DNA of 64,000 bases from Podospora bellae-mahoneyi. Taxonomy: Eukaryota > Ascomycota > Sordariomycetes > Sordariales > Podosporaceae. The notes under the pieces were generated by a model, which saw only the letters and a list, made by a program, of their open reading frames with translations, did no database searches and had not been told where the DNA came from. The position numbers were made by a program, and so were the translations under genes. The DNA lies in assembly GCF_035222275.1 (NCBI RefSeq), contig NC_085884.1:2666001-2730000 (forward strand). The letters are read 5' to 3'. Below, in pieces: positions 22,599 to 33,199 of this stretch; the first letter of the stretch is position 1, and each line of letters opens with the position of its first letter.

Positions 22599-22944
22599 GC
22601 AAGTAATACTTTATTTGGTCAGGCACAAGTTGTGACATACTGATGGAGCGTGAAGAACCACTCCAAACATCGGGACTACATACACTTCTAAGCTGGACGG
22701 GCATGACCAAACTCATATCCGATAAAACATGTAAAGAATTCAAGGCTACTGTGAAGTGTTCGCTGCGTTCCATCAATACAAACTCTTCCCCTCTTCTGTT
22801 TTTTTTAAAAAAATGAGTTTCTTCCCTTTTTTTCATTCTCCTTCTCCTTCTGCTCAGGGCGCGAGTACCTAGCTAACACTATACCTGGCAAACACTACCA
22901 AGCTTCGGGCTACAGGAGGCTCTCCACAGTATCCACCAGCCCAC
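22599..22944. other. Intergenic region after aldolase gene
   Basis: Holds the 3' flank of the aldolase gene, including a T-run and an A-run near 22,800, and the decayed 3' end of the 2EXR pseudogene on the other strand. No gene is seen. Confidence 0.35.
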
Positions 22945-24352
22945 CTACCCTCCATCCACGTTCAACCCAATCCAGCTGCCCTTGGCTAAATACTGTAGCC
23001 TTGCCCATTCCAAAGTCCGGGCCACAGTACCCGTGTATTCGCGCCGAGAAGGTTGCCCCATGAGCGTGTGTGGAGTCCACACTTCTTGATTACCTCCCAT
23101 AGAGAACTCCAAGAACTCCTGCTCTTCTGTTAATCGAAGCCGCAGCCTGTCCATCTAGGGATGGCGCATTGACTACCAGCACCCACAGCCATCGAGCCAG
23201 CTAACATCAGTGTCAACGTCGATTACCCACAGCATAAACATGTCCTGTGGGTCTATGGCCCCTCCCAACACTGCACCGTCCTTCTTGCCGTTGGCCCAAA
23301 GCGCGTTGGTAATCTTCAAGTCAGCGGTATTAGAATCTTGCCAGTCATCACAGACCACACAGTTCTTTTGCTTCGCCAAGTACTCGCCGACAAATAGACG
23401 ATAGGCTAAGGGCCTATAGAGTCCTCGTCGGGTACCCCATATTTTTGGACTCAAAGTCTGCCCCCACTTCACTTCGGGTTCGCAGTCGTTCGAGTACTCG
23501 GATTGGACATCAATGTTCCCAAAGAGTGAGCGAGATCGTGATCGTCTTAAGGTTAGTGTTGGACGATGGGAGCAGGCGATCGGAAAGATGGCGGCCGAAG
23601 GTGGGCGAATCCCTATACCTCCCAGTCAATGAGTATAAATCCTCTTCTCCTCCTCCTGGCTTCCCAAGTACCGTGAAGCGGTGGAGGTGGATGTGTAGGT
23701 GTTGAATCAACCGCGGGGGGAGGACGCATCCACCAGGCAGACGGGACGATTTTGAGACCTGATCTTCCTCTTGTGAAAATACACTGTCAAAACTGCAAGA
23801 AAGTGTGCCGGCTCAATAAATCGTGTCATCTCCTTGAATGACAAGACGACGGATCCATCGAACACCGGTAACCTCTAGTCCTGCTCAGCGTGTACTTGGC
23901 CCACCATCTCGTAGTTCTGGCTCAACACATCTGTTTCGGGGTTGAAGTAGGCGACTGCTTCCAGTCGTTTTCCCACAAGATCGTGTCGAAAGGACAGTCG
24001 ATAGTACAACTTCATCGCTCGTTCGCGGGCTCCTCTACACACATGAAAAAGAGTCTGGGGAGGGCTGACGTTCTAACCGATTTTGGGTTCGTAGCTGTTT
24101 CCTAACCAGTCCGGCATCCTGGACAACAATTCTCTCAGGCCTTGTCGACTGGTCCATCGAAAGAAGGGATGATCGGGATGGAAGTGGGGCCTCTGGCGGT
24201 TCGGATATTTCTTGTCCACAAGATTGACCTCGACCAAACGAGAGTTTGATTCCTAGTCAAGTAGAAAGAAACTCATCCCATATCTTATCTTGAAGTTCAA
24301 CTGGAAGCGACCTGAACCGGTGAAATATGGTCGGGGTGGTCGCGACGGCCAT
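22945..24352 (-). pseudogene. Second 2EXR-domain gene, broken at several points
   Basis: From ATG 24,352 on the minus strand the protein starts MAVATTPTIFHRFRSLPVEL, continuing to WDEFLS, the classic 2EXR start. A stop follows at once. The domain then goes on in other frames: LVEVNLVDKKYPNRQRP near 24,230, LFHVCRGARERAMKLYY near 24,030 and AVAYFNPETDVLSQNYE near 23,950, matching the remaining 2EXR elements. Later blocks at 23,710-23,510, 23,472-23,173 and 23,154-22,945 keep C-terminal sequence (for example LAYRLFVGEYLAKQKNC). At least two frame changes and several stops are visible, so it is more decayed than the 2EXR relic at 9.4-11.0 kb. The two differ in sequence and are not a recent duplicate. 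Confidence 0.55.
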
Positions 24353-24800
24353 TTTGGTCTTAATGGTTGCAATTGTCTGCTGAGTACGGATATCGCGGTC
24401 AAACTGAAAATGATGCAAATGCCGATTAGCAATGGAAATTTGACTTGGTAGTGGGAAGAAAACTGGAAGAGAGCACACTCAGCACAGAGTTGCGTTTGAG
24501 TGGGCCACCCGCAGGTCGCTCCGTTGCCCCTGCAGCTCTTTGCTGTCGTTGATTCCTTCCACAATTCAGTCAGCAACGGGAGTATAAGCTCGCACCTACC
24601 CGTTTCTTTTACAGTGGGCGAAGCCACTGCCTTCCTTCTGCCACCCGATTCCATGTTCAAGCAAGTCCTTGTGTAGACTGTCTATGAGCTAGTAAGGCGG
24701 GGCGACTGTTCTTCCGGCTCGGCCAATCTCAACAAAGGCTGTTGACTCATATCGACCACATTCTGCTCTTCTTTTCAAGAAACCTACCTTCACTTCCATC
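24353..24800. other. Divergent intergenic region
   Basis: Between the start of the 2EXR pseudogene (minus) and the isochorismatase-fold gene (plus). A continuous minus-strand frame overlaps it but has no domain features. Promoter region only. Confidence 0.35.
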
Positions 24801-25477
24801 ATGCCTTCCAAAACAGCCATTCTAGTCGTTGACATCCAAAACTCCCTGGCGACAGATTCAGGCACCAAAATACCTCATGCGGCCCGGGTCTGTGAGGCGG
24901 GAACCAGCATTCTTCAAGTAGCTCGGCAGATTCGAGACACCCGAGTACGGGAACATAGTCTTCCTCCGGGCTTCATCACCGTATTCGTGCAGCACCAGGA
25001 GTCGCCAGAAGAGGGGCTGTTGGTCTTTGGAACAGATCCTTGGGGTTTGGTCTTCAAGCCACGACAAGGTTTAGAGAATGGAGAGGACTTTGTTGTCGCA
25101 AAATCAGTCCGTACGTCTCTTGAATTCCGCTGTCCTTGAGCCAGCGCTAAGTTCTTCCTTGTGACGTAGGCAATGCTTTTTCCAACCCGGTGCTTGAGCA
25201 GATACTCAGAGAGCACGGCGTGGAAGAGTTGGTCATCTTCGGCATCCAGAGCGAGTGCTGCGTCGAGGCCACCTGCCATGGCGCCATTGATGCTGGCTTT
25301 GCCATCACACTGCTTTCAGGGGCACACTCGACGTATCCCGAACCCGAGGCCAGACCAGAAGAGATTGAGGCACAGGTAGAGGCCCGTGTGCGGGCAAGGG
25401 GGGCGACAGTGGTCAGGTGGGAGGATGCAGTCGAGGTATGGGAGAAGAAGGGCCAAGTCCTCGGACCATATCAGTAG
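24801..25477 (+). CDS. Isochorismatase-fold cysteine hydrolase
   Basis: Two exons, 24,801-25,110 and 25,170-25,477, separated by a 59-nt intron (GTACGT...TAG), giving 205 residues. The family triad is visible: Asp in ILVVDIQNSL near residue 10, Lys in FVVAKSV near 101, and Cys in IFGIQSECCVEATCHGA near 135. The remaining alpha/beta pattern and length suit the isochorismatase-like superfamily (PF00857). Such proteins hydrolyse small amides or isochorismate-like substrates; the exact substrate cannot be read from sequence, though members annotated as nicotinamidase-like or ureidoacrylate hydrolase-like are common in fungi. No targeting signal, so probably cytosolic. Confidence 0.88.
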
Positions 25478-26491
25478 GGATTGAGTGATAGCTAGCCGCT
25501 CACAGACTCATCATACCTAGGTACTGACTCAACAAACACCTCAGCTATAACTTCAAGATAGGGCATTGCGCTCCGACCTCTAGTTAGGCAGGCATGCCAT
25601 TGCTTAGCTACCTACCTTCTTTGGAGGCCTACTATTGCTATGCAGTGCCACGATCGAATGTAACGTGGGGTGTTGCCTGTCAGTTCTGTGAGGAGAGAGG
25701 AAAATGGAAAGATTCTAGAACACCAACCACTGCAGTCCACCACACCCATTTCGCAAGCATGGAGAAAATGCACGCAATACTATATACCTGGGACCTTACA
25801 GGAGGGTCTTTGGCAAACAAAAGAGACTATCGAGCGCCCAAACGACCAGGAAGGGACATTACACTCCGATTTCAGCGCACGCAATGCCAATCGTCTTGTC
25901 GGGAGCACTCTGGATCGGGAAGGTCCTTTGACAAGCAGACCAGCGCCCAGAACGTTGCCGATGCGCGCGGATGGCCCGGTTCGGCAGTTGGAGAGGCGCT
26001 TGGCAGCCATCCATGTCACGCTCCCCGACCTCCCCTCACTCACCCCACGGCACGGGATGGTAGGCACACGACAGTCACACAGACAGAATGCATGAAGCTC
26101 CCCCTCAGCTCACCACCACATCGACAGCTTGACCCCAACCCGGATACTGGGGAGGGGAGCTCGACGACGTTTCATTCGATCAGCAATGTCGTGATGGACA
26201 GTTGGAAACCACCTCCCAGATCTGTACCATCTGTCCGTGCCCTTATTCTTGGACCTTGGTCCTGCAGTTCTTGGGAGGGGAGAAAGACAATGTCGTGATA
26301 CCTTATTGTGCATGTGAAGATCGCCGCAGTGGCCAGTACCCGGTCGATGTTATCTTCAGAGGGAGGGGGCCAGGTATGATGAGAGGAAGACGGCGAGAAT
26401 CTCAACATAAAAGAGTGTCGATCCTCCCGTCGTCAGTCTGTTTTGGTTCCTCATCCTCTTCATCGTCCTCCCCCCAGACAATTAAGCAAGG
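25478..26491. other. Long intergenic region upstream of carboxypeptidase gene
   Basis: About 1 kb. Open frames up to 234 codons cross it but have biased, repetitive composition and no domain or splice logic, so I do not call them. A TATA-like ACATAAAAGAG lies near 26,405, about 85 bp before the carboxypeptidase start, followed by CT-rich sequence typical of a fungal transcription start. Confidence 0.45.
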
Positions 26492-27891
26492 ATGAAGCTG
26501 TCAACCGCCATCAGCCTTTTGGCTGGTGCCGCCCCTCTGGTCTCGGCCGCCGCCGCTCCCAAGCTCGAGCGCAAGATGAACTATGATGGGTACAAGGCCT
26601 ACAGCATTGCCACCCATCATAACCCGGCCGCCATCAAGGCAAAGCTCACCAAGTTTGCCGCCATCCCCTTCAACCTCGACAACGATGAGCACCTCGACAT
26701 TGCCATCCCTGCAGAGGAGGTCGCTGCCTTTGAGGCCCTCGGTCTCGAGACCCAGCTCATGCACGAGGATCTCGGTGCTGATATCGCCGAGGAGGGTACC
26801 TTTGCCCCCTACACCAGTATGTTTTGCTCTTCTACTTGTCTCTTTCCTGAAAGGCTTCCGGGTTCTAACAAATAAGAAGGCGTCGGTGCCCAGGCTGTCC
26901 CCAGCTTGACCTGGTTCAACTCGTACCACGCATACGCCGACCACATCACCTTTTTCAACGACCTGCAGGCGTCGTTCCCCAACGCTTCCGAGATCTTCAC
27001 CATCGGCAAGTCGTTCCAGGGCCGTGACATCTTTGGCATCCACATCTGGGGCTCCGGCGGCAAGGGCTCCAAGCCCGCCATCTACTTCCACGGCACCGTC
27101 CACGCCCGCGAGTGGATCAGCGCCAAGGTCGTCGAGTACATCACCTACCACCTCCTCACCCAGTACGCCACCGACGCCGCCGTCCGTGCCATCCGTGACA
27201 AGTTTGACTTTTACATCCTCCCCGTTGTCAACCCCGACGGTGTGTCCCCACCCTACCCACCTTTTGTCTTCACAAATGACTAACAAACGCCCCAGGATTC
27301 GTCTACACCCAAACCAACGACCGCCTTTGGCGCAAGAACCGCCAAACCCGCTCCGGCCAGTCCTGCGTCGGCACCGACCAGAACCGCAACTGGAACTACC
27401 AGTGGTCCGTCACCGGCGGCGCCTCCACCTCGCCCTGCTCCGAGACCTACAAGGGCCTCGCCGCCGGCGACACCCCCGAGATCCGCGCCCTGACCGCCTT
27501 CACCACCACCCTCAAGAACAGCCGCGGCATCCGCCTCTACATCGACTGGCACTCGTACGGCCAGTACATCCTCCTGCCTTATGGGTACGACTGCTCCGCC
27601 CGCGCGTCCAACCACGCCGCCCAGAGCAGTCTCGCCTCTGGCATGGCTACTCGGATCAGACAGAGCTACGGCACTACCTTCACCACCGGCCCCAGCTGCT
27701 CGACGCTGTACAAGACTACTGGCAGCGCGCCGGATTACATGACTGCTGTTGGTGGTGCTACTTATGCTTGGACTATCGAGTTGAGGCCTGCGGGCAGCAG
27801 CGGTGGTGGCTTTGTTTTGCCTGCTACGCAGATTTTGCCTAGCAGTATTGAGCAGTGGGAAGGTATCAAGTATGTGCTTGCTCAGGTTTGA
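26492..27891 (+). CDS. Secreted M14 metallocarboxypeptidase (carboxypeptidase A-like)
   Basis: Three exons: 26,492-26,816, 26,880-27,239 and 27,296-27,891, giving 426 residues (the first acceptor could instead be three bases earlier). [20 protein letters not shown] is a signal peptide, followed by an inhibitory propeptide to about residue 110. The catalytic domain shows the zinc ligands His and Glu in HGTVHAREW, the third His in [14 protein letters not shown], the substrate-binding Asn-Arg in [10 protein letters not shown] and the general-base Glu in AWTIELRP. This matches the fungal MCPA-type secreted carboxypeptidases that remove C-terminal residues from peptides outside the cell. The gene is intact and lies just before the repeat-damaged region. 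Confidence 0.92.
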
Positions 27892-28139
27892 ACCCGGGGG
27901 GATGTTGAGTGGATGACATTGGGGATGTCGGGGAGGAGAGGGAGGGAAAGGGAATGAAGATATGTGTATATACGATGGTACGATGTATTTAACTGACGTG
28001 CAATTTGAGTTGTGACGATCATGTACCTTGTTTTCTCGTGTATTGGCCTCAAGCTCGATACAATTAATGTGAACAACTCGATATTGCATGGTTTCGCATA
28101 TCCTAGCATGTTTCATATCTTCCCAATAGTATGTCTTTT

Positions 28140-29762
28140 CGCCTACAGCCACTGAGTGCAGGTCGAAGCCCTGGTGGTGGAGCGCGGGCCCTTCCTCATC
28201 GCCCATGAGTCCATGCTGGAGGACTTTCATCATCTCGGGGGTAAACGGAAGATGTGTCCCTAAAACTGCAGCACGGGTATTAGTCCCACAGTCGTGGTGT
28301 AGGCCCTCCGAGTCGATTGCGCTGATCTCCAGAGCCAAAAGAAGCTCAGAAGAAAGTGTCACCTTGGCCCGCTTGCTCACAGCTAGCAACAGATCCTTGA
28401 AAGGGACAAAATTGGTGCCTTCAGTAACATCCCAGTTTGTGTTCTGCGGTGCGTAGATAACGAAATGGCCGAGGGCTGATTGACCGCATTCAACTAGGAC
28501 CTCCATCATCTTCAAAAACCCATCACCAATGTCCCCGGCTAGGTCCGATGTGCCAATGGCACGATACAGCACCATTGCCGTCGCCTATTGACGCAACGAT
28601 GGAGAGCATTTTCAATACTGTGTCTCGGTGTACATCATCAATCGACTTTAGCAAGCTGTCGTACAAGCTGTTCAAATCTGATGGTGTTTTCAGTAACAAT
28701 CCTTCCAGCGCTTGAAAACTCTCACCGGTGGCTGTTGCGTCTCGTATTTGGAGAGTTATGAGGTATGCCTAAAAAAAGACTCCTTCAGTTCGGCGTACCA
28801 TATGGTCCGTAAGAGCCTTGTAGAAGGAGTTTGTTGCATCGAACGACGAACGCCGCTTAAACGTATTTTGCACAACCCTCAAAATGTCCACCGAGTGAGC
28901 TCATGGAGGTTGACCCGAAGTTCGCAAAGGACCAAGTTGAGGAAAGCCATTTTGGGGCGAGAACCGACAAGCATCTTGATATTGGCATGTTGAAACCATG
29001 ACCGAAGCTGCGCGACGAGGTCTTTATGGCTGTGGCGGTGAGCAGGGTCGTGTTTGAACTCATCCAAGCCTTCGATCATGAAGCAAAAGCAAGTGTTGCG
29101 TGGAACAGACGCCTCGATGAGATTCTGAAACCCTTCTTGCAACTTGGCGGGGAATCGAAAGTAGGGCTCGCGATGTGTGGTTCAAAGGTGGTAGTGTCAA
29201 ATACTTGGCACGCTGTCAGAAAAACATCTCGAATCAAACTTGGACAGTTTGCAAGGACTGAGAACAAGATGGACCGATAGAGACCGTGCAGCGACTGTTG
29301 CATAGCATCTCCAGTTCTCCAAGCAAAGAAGTGTGAGACAACGAGGGTCCTCTCTCCGGACCACCTTTCTGGCTCTCGGCGAGTGGTAGAATGACCAGCG
29401 ATAAGTTTCATGAGTGTTGACTTTCCAGAGTCGGCTTTGAGAGAGATGTGCAGGAGGCCATGTCCGGATGAGAGCCACTGTAAAAGCGTAGACCTTGCTT
29501 CACCTTTCTGCTCATAGTACTCATTTTAATAGCAGTCATCCTTATCAGAGCTTTCCTCATCAGAGCTTTCCTCGTCGACGTCCTCCTCATCAACATCCTC
29601 CCAGCCAATGTGGTCTTCAGCGACGTCCTCGCCATCGGCCCCTTCATTGCCGTTGCTGCTGTTGCTACTTGTGTATTGTTGTGTCGAGGGAAATCTTTTG
29701 CCGTTTTCGGATTCGCTTGCAGGGTGTGTGGTTAATGAGCAGCACCCCACCCCACCCCTCAT
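28140..29762 (-). pseudogene. NACHT half of an NLR-like gene, broken
   Basis: On the minus strand, an acidic linker (29,762-29,530, motifs GEDVAEDHIGWEDVDEEDVD) is followed by a stop. Then the same frame gives GEARSTLLQWLSSGHGLLHI and a P-loop, SGKSTLMKLIAGH, near 29,420. After a frame change near 29,150 come the Walker B block CFMIEGLDEFKHD and the sensor-like region KMLVGSRPKMAF. Further frame changes lead to TEGVFF and then PSDLNSLYDSLL near 28,650, the motif that ends NACHT domains in this fungal family, and a C-terminal region to about 28,140. The P-loop has Asp where Gly is usual (KADSGKST). No N-terminal signalling domain precedes it here; the likely one lies at 50.0-50.9 kb beyond the repeat island. 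Confidence 0.65.
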
Positions 29763-30231
29763 TCTAATAAATTTATTTTCGGCTTTGGTTGAAAATAATT
29801 TTCGTACTGCGTGGGGATTATATTTTAACTCGATTCGAAATTAATTTTAATTTCTGAAATATCGGGAGACGGTAGCTATAAAAGCTCTAAGGTATATTTA
29901 TTTGACGCTGTTTGCTTTATATACTACACTCGCAGTTTCCTATTTTATATTCGTATGGTTAATAGCTTCGTACCGACCCAGTTCCTTAGCATCAGCCGCT
30001 GCCATTACGGGCCTAGTTACCGCAGTGAAATTATCGTGGGAGCTATCTTGTATAATAAAGAAGAAATACGACTAGCGTATGCTAAAAAATCAAGCAAACG
30101 ATATTATTATAAGACTACGTAGGGCTTTGTGAGACGGTAGGATTTCCCATTAAAATTATAATTTCTAGAAGAAAAAAGTTATAATTACTATTTGGGATTA
30201 AAAGTATATCTGAATATATATACTTACTATT
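29763..30231. other. Start of the AT-rich island
   Basis: Composition shifts abruptly here from ordinary to AT-rich with TA-rich words. Apart from a possible DNA-transposon scrap in the middle (listed separately), nothing recognisable is present. This is the left boundary between the NLR relic and the repeats. Confidence 0.5.
29985..30115 (+). mobile_element. Possible Tc1/mariner-type transposase helix-turn-helix scrap
   Basis: One plus-strand frame reads SYRSEIIVGAILYNKEE followed by IRLAYAKKSSKRYYYKTT and a stop. This resembles the first helix-turn-helix of fungal Tc1-like transposases (pattern RxxIVGAxxxG, then IAxxL, then STVxxTI) with several cysteine/glycine-type losses. It is about 40 codons long with no terminal repeats seen. 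Tentative. Confidence 0.3.
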
Positions 30232-30423
30232 ATTACGGTTTTGGGAAACAATAGGGCCACAAAGAACTAATTAGGGCCGGACCGAGCGAACGAGCGGGGC
30301 TTACGGTCCAGATAAATAAAACTAACCAATAAGATAGGGATCGGGAACCGCGGCGGGGCTTACAATCCACAGTTCTAACGTTTATATATATAGAGGAACT
30401 AGCTAGTATAAATAGAAAGTTCC
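30232..30423 (+). mobile_element. Truncated LTR, B-type U3 (fossil)
   Basis: Begins with a mutated copy of the TGTCACGGTTTTGGG end seen at 32,799 and keeps the GGACCG-rich U3 and the TATA region, then stops at AGTTCC where the A-type LTR begins. The rest of this LTR is missing. No flanking duplication was found. Confidence 0.65.
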
Positions 30424-30846
30424 TGTCACAGTTAAGCCAACAGGCAGGACGGACCGTGTGCGGGGCACAAGACGCACAGCCAATCGCTAGTAGGGCCAAT
30501 CAGGGCAAGGCTACGCGATCATGGACAGCAGACTGGGGAGACACAGTGATCGCGGCAATACAACCAATAGGGAGCCACGGAGGATCATAGCGATCATTGC
30601 GATCATTGGGGATGAGCGGAATGATCACTATGATCAGGGCTTGGCACAAGGTCTATATATACGGAGGAACTGGCTGGTGTAGATAGACAGTTCCGCAGTA
30701 TGCAATTCAAGCTTGTATTCACGGTATCTTGTGTTTACATTGAGACATCTTGTTGTGCACTCTCTAGCTGCACCGAACCAGGAGTATTCAGAAGTAAGCC
30801 TTCAACCAGTGTCCCTTTCAGAGGTTCTGGATAGGGGTTCGTCACA
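30424..30846 (+). mobile_element. Well-preserved A-type LTR
   Basis: A 423-bp LTR with ends TGTCACAGTTAAGCC and GGGGTTCGTCACA, a U3 with several GATCA motifs, a TATATATACGG promoter box and a normal base composition. It is nearly free of RIP-type change, unlike everything around it. A 5'-truncated, heavily mutated copy of the same LTR follows immediately. Confidence 0.85.
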
Positions 30847-32798
30847 GTAAGGCTACGCGATTATAGATAATAAACTGGGAAGATATAGTGATCGCGGTAA
30901 TATAATTAGTAGGGAGCTACGGAGGATTATTACGATTATTATAATTATTAGGAATAAGCGGAATAATTACTATAATTATAGTTTAGCACGAGGTTTATAT
31001 ATACGGAGGAATTAACTAATATAAATAGATAATTCTATAATATATAATTATATTTTATATTTATAATATTTAATATTTATATTAAAATATTTTATTATAT
31101 ATTATTTAGCTATATCGAACTATAAGTATTTAAAAATACCTTTAATTAATATCCCTTTTAAAGGTTTTAAATAAAGATTCGTTATATATTATATACTTTC
31201 TTTAACTTTATTATAAATAAATTAAAGATAACTAAACGTTATAGTTAGTAATATTAATATTTAATTTATTATCGAATAGCTTCTCGCTTATATTTAAAAG
31301 TTTAAAAATAAATTATATATTTTATATAATACTTTTATATATAAAAATAACCGGCTTTATTAAGAAATTAGCGTTTTATATAGGGAAGGAAATTACGTTA
31401 GGCTTAAAGTTCCGGATCGTTATAAAAAAGTTAAAGGAAAGTTAAAAGGATTTTTAACTTAATTTAAAATATATTTTCGGTACTATTTTTTTTACTTTCC
31501 GGACGAGCCGTTTAAAGTAATATACGTCGCGTTTAAACTTAAAAATAAAGTATTTATTTAATTCGAACCGATTTTAAAAGATTATTCCAATAATAAATAC
31601 GATATAAAGGAAAATATAATTAAAAAGTATTTTAAATCGTATTAAAGTTTCGAAAAGAAAATTAAAAAGGTATTTAAAAAGTATAATAAAGGTAAATATA
31701 TTTAAAAACGATTAATTAATTTTAAATAACATAAATTTATTATTAATTATATTATAGTATTTAAAATAAATATATTCCGTAATAAAATTAATAATAAAAA
31801 ATTAATATAATTATTTTATAATAAATTTAAGGAAGAAATTAAAAATAAATTATATCGATAGGAGCGACCGGAGATTATTAATAAATATATTATAATAATA
31901 ATATATATTAATGATTAATAATTTTAATACTATAAAGAGCGGAAAAGTATATATATTTTAAAACTTTATTATTTAAATAATAAAAAGAAAAAACGTTTAT
32001 ATAGGACTTACGTTTTAAAAACTATATATATAAAACTAATAAAAATCGATATTATATAATGGTAAAAAATATAAAATAAAAGTTAAAGTAAAAATAATTT
32101 TAAATATTTTAATTATAATAAAGTAAAATATTTTAAAAAAAATTATAAAATATTTAAATAATTCGGTTAAAAAAAGGAAATTATAATAATTACTATATTA
32201 AAGGAATTAAAAATTATAAAAATAATAATTATTAAATATTAATAAAGCGGAATAGTAAATTCCGAAAAAAACTTTAATTAATATATTAAATAAAAGGATT
32301 TAAAGTTTTAAAAAATAAAAGAAACGTGATAAAAACTAAAAGTAAAGTATAAAGAAAAAAACCTTTAAATATAAATATTATAAAATTAATAAATATAAAT
32401 TATTACGGAAATTATTATAGAAACTATTAAAAGTAAGGGTTTCGCGTAAGGACTTATTAAATAAAAAATATTAAAACAGTAATATAGTAAATATAAAATT
32501 ATTATTTTATAAAATATATTATAATTAATAAAGTTTTTATATATAAATTAAAAAAAATATTAAAAAAATAAAAAGATTATTAATATCGGAATTATAAAAT
32601 TATTAAAAAATATATTAATATTTATATAATATAATTTTATTCTAAATATTTAAAATATCGGAAAGTATTTTAATTTTAATATATTATATATAAATATATA
32701 AAGTATTATTAAAGTAAATTACTATATAATTATTAATTAGTATATAAAGTAAATAAAAAAATAAATTATAATTAATTAAAAAAATTATAATTCGATAA

Positions 32799-33199
32799 TG
32801 TCACGGTTTTGGGAGACAGTGGGGCACACCGGACCAATCAGGGCTGGACCGGGCGATCGAGCGGGGCTCACGGTCCAGTAGGACGGAACGGACCAATAAG
32901 GTGGGGACCGGGGACCGTGGTGGGTCTCACGGTCCACGGTCCAGTATCGGCCAATCCGGAGAGGACCGAGGACCGTCTATAAGCCAACGGTCCACGGTCC
33001 CCTGATCTATATATACGGAGGAACTGGCCGGTATAGATAGATAGTTCCGCAATATATAATTTAAGCTTATACTCACGGTATTTTATATTTATATTAAGAT
33101 ATTTTATTGTATACTATTTAACTATACCGAATTAGGATTATTTAAAAGTAGCCTTTAACCGGTATCCCTTTTAAAGGTTTTAAATAAAGGTTCGTTATA
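32799..33199 (+). repeat. 5' LTR of element B
   Basis: 401 bp. The U3 part is GC-rich with many copies of GGACCG or its complement CGGTCC and is much less mutated than the following R-U5 part, which is strongly AT-shifted. A TATATATACGGAGG box marks the promoter. Confidence 0.85.

Noticed and set aside
22945-25477. Secondary-metabolite gene cluster around the isochorismatase-fold gene
   Set aside because: No synthase, transporter or regulator gene is nearby, and the neighbours are a pseudogene and a peptidase.
25594-26298. 234-codon open frame upstream of the carboxypeptidase gene
   Set aside because: No domain, composition drifts along its length, overlaps other frames of similar size and lies in the promoter region of an intact gene.
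27280-28575. 431-codon minus-strand open frame bridging carboxypeptidase and NLR relic
   Set aside because: Its 3' half is antisense to the carboxypeptidase's last exon. Only the part above about 28,140 plausibly belongs to the NLR relic.
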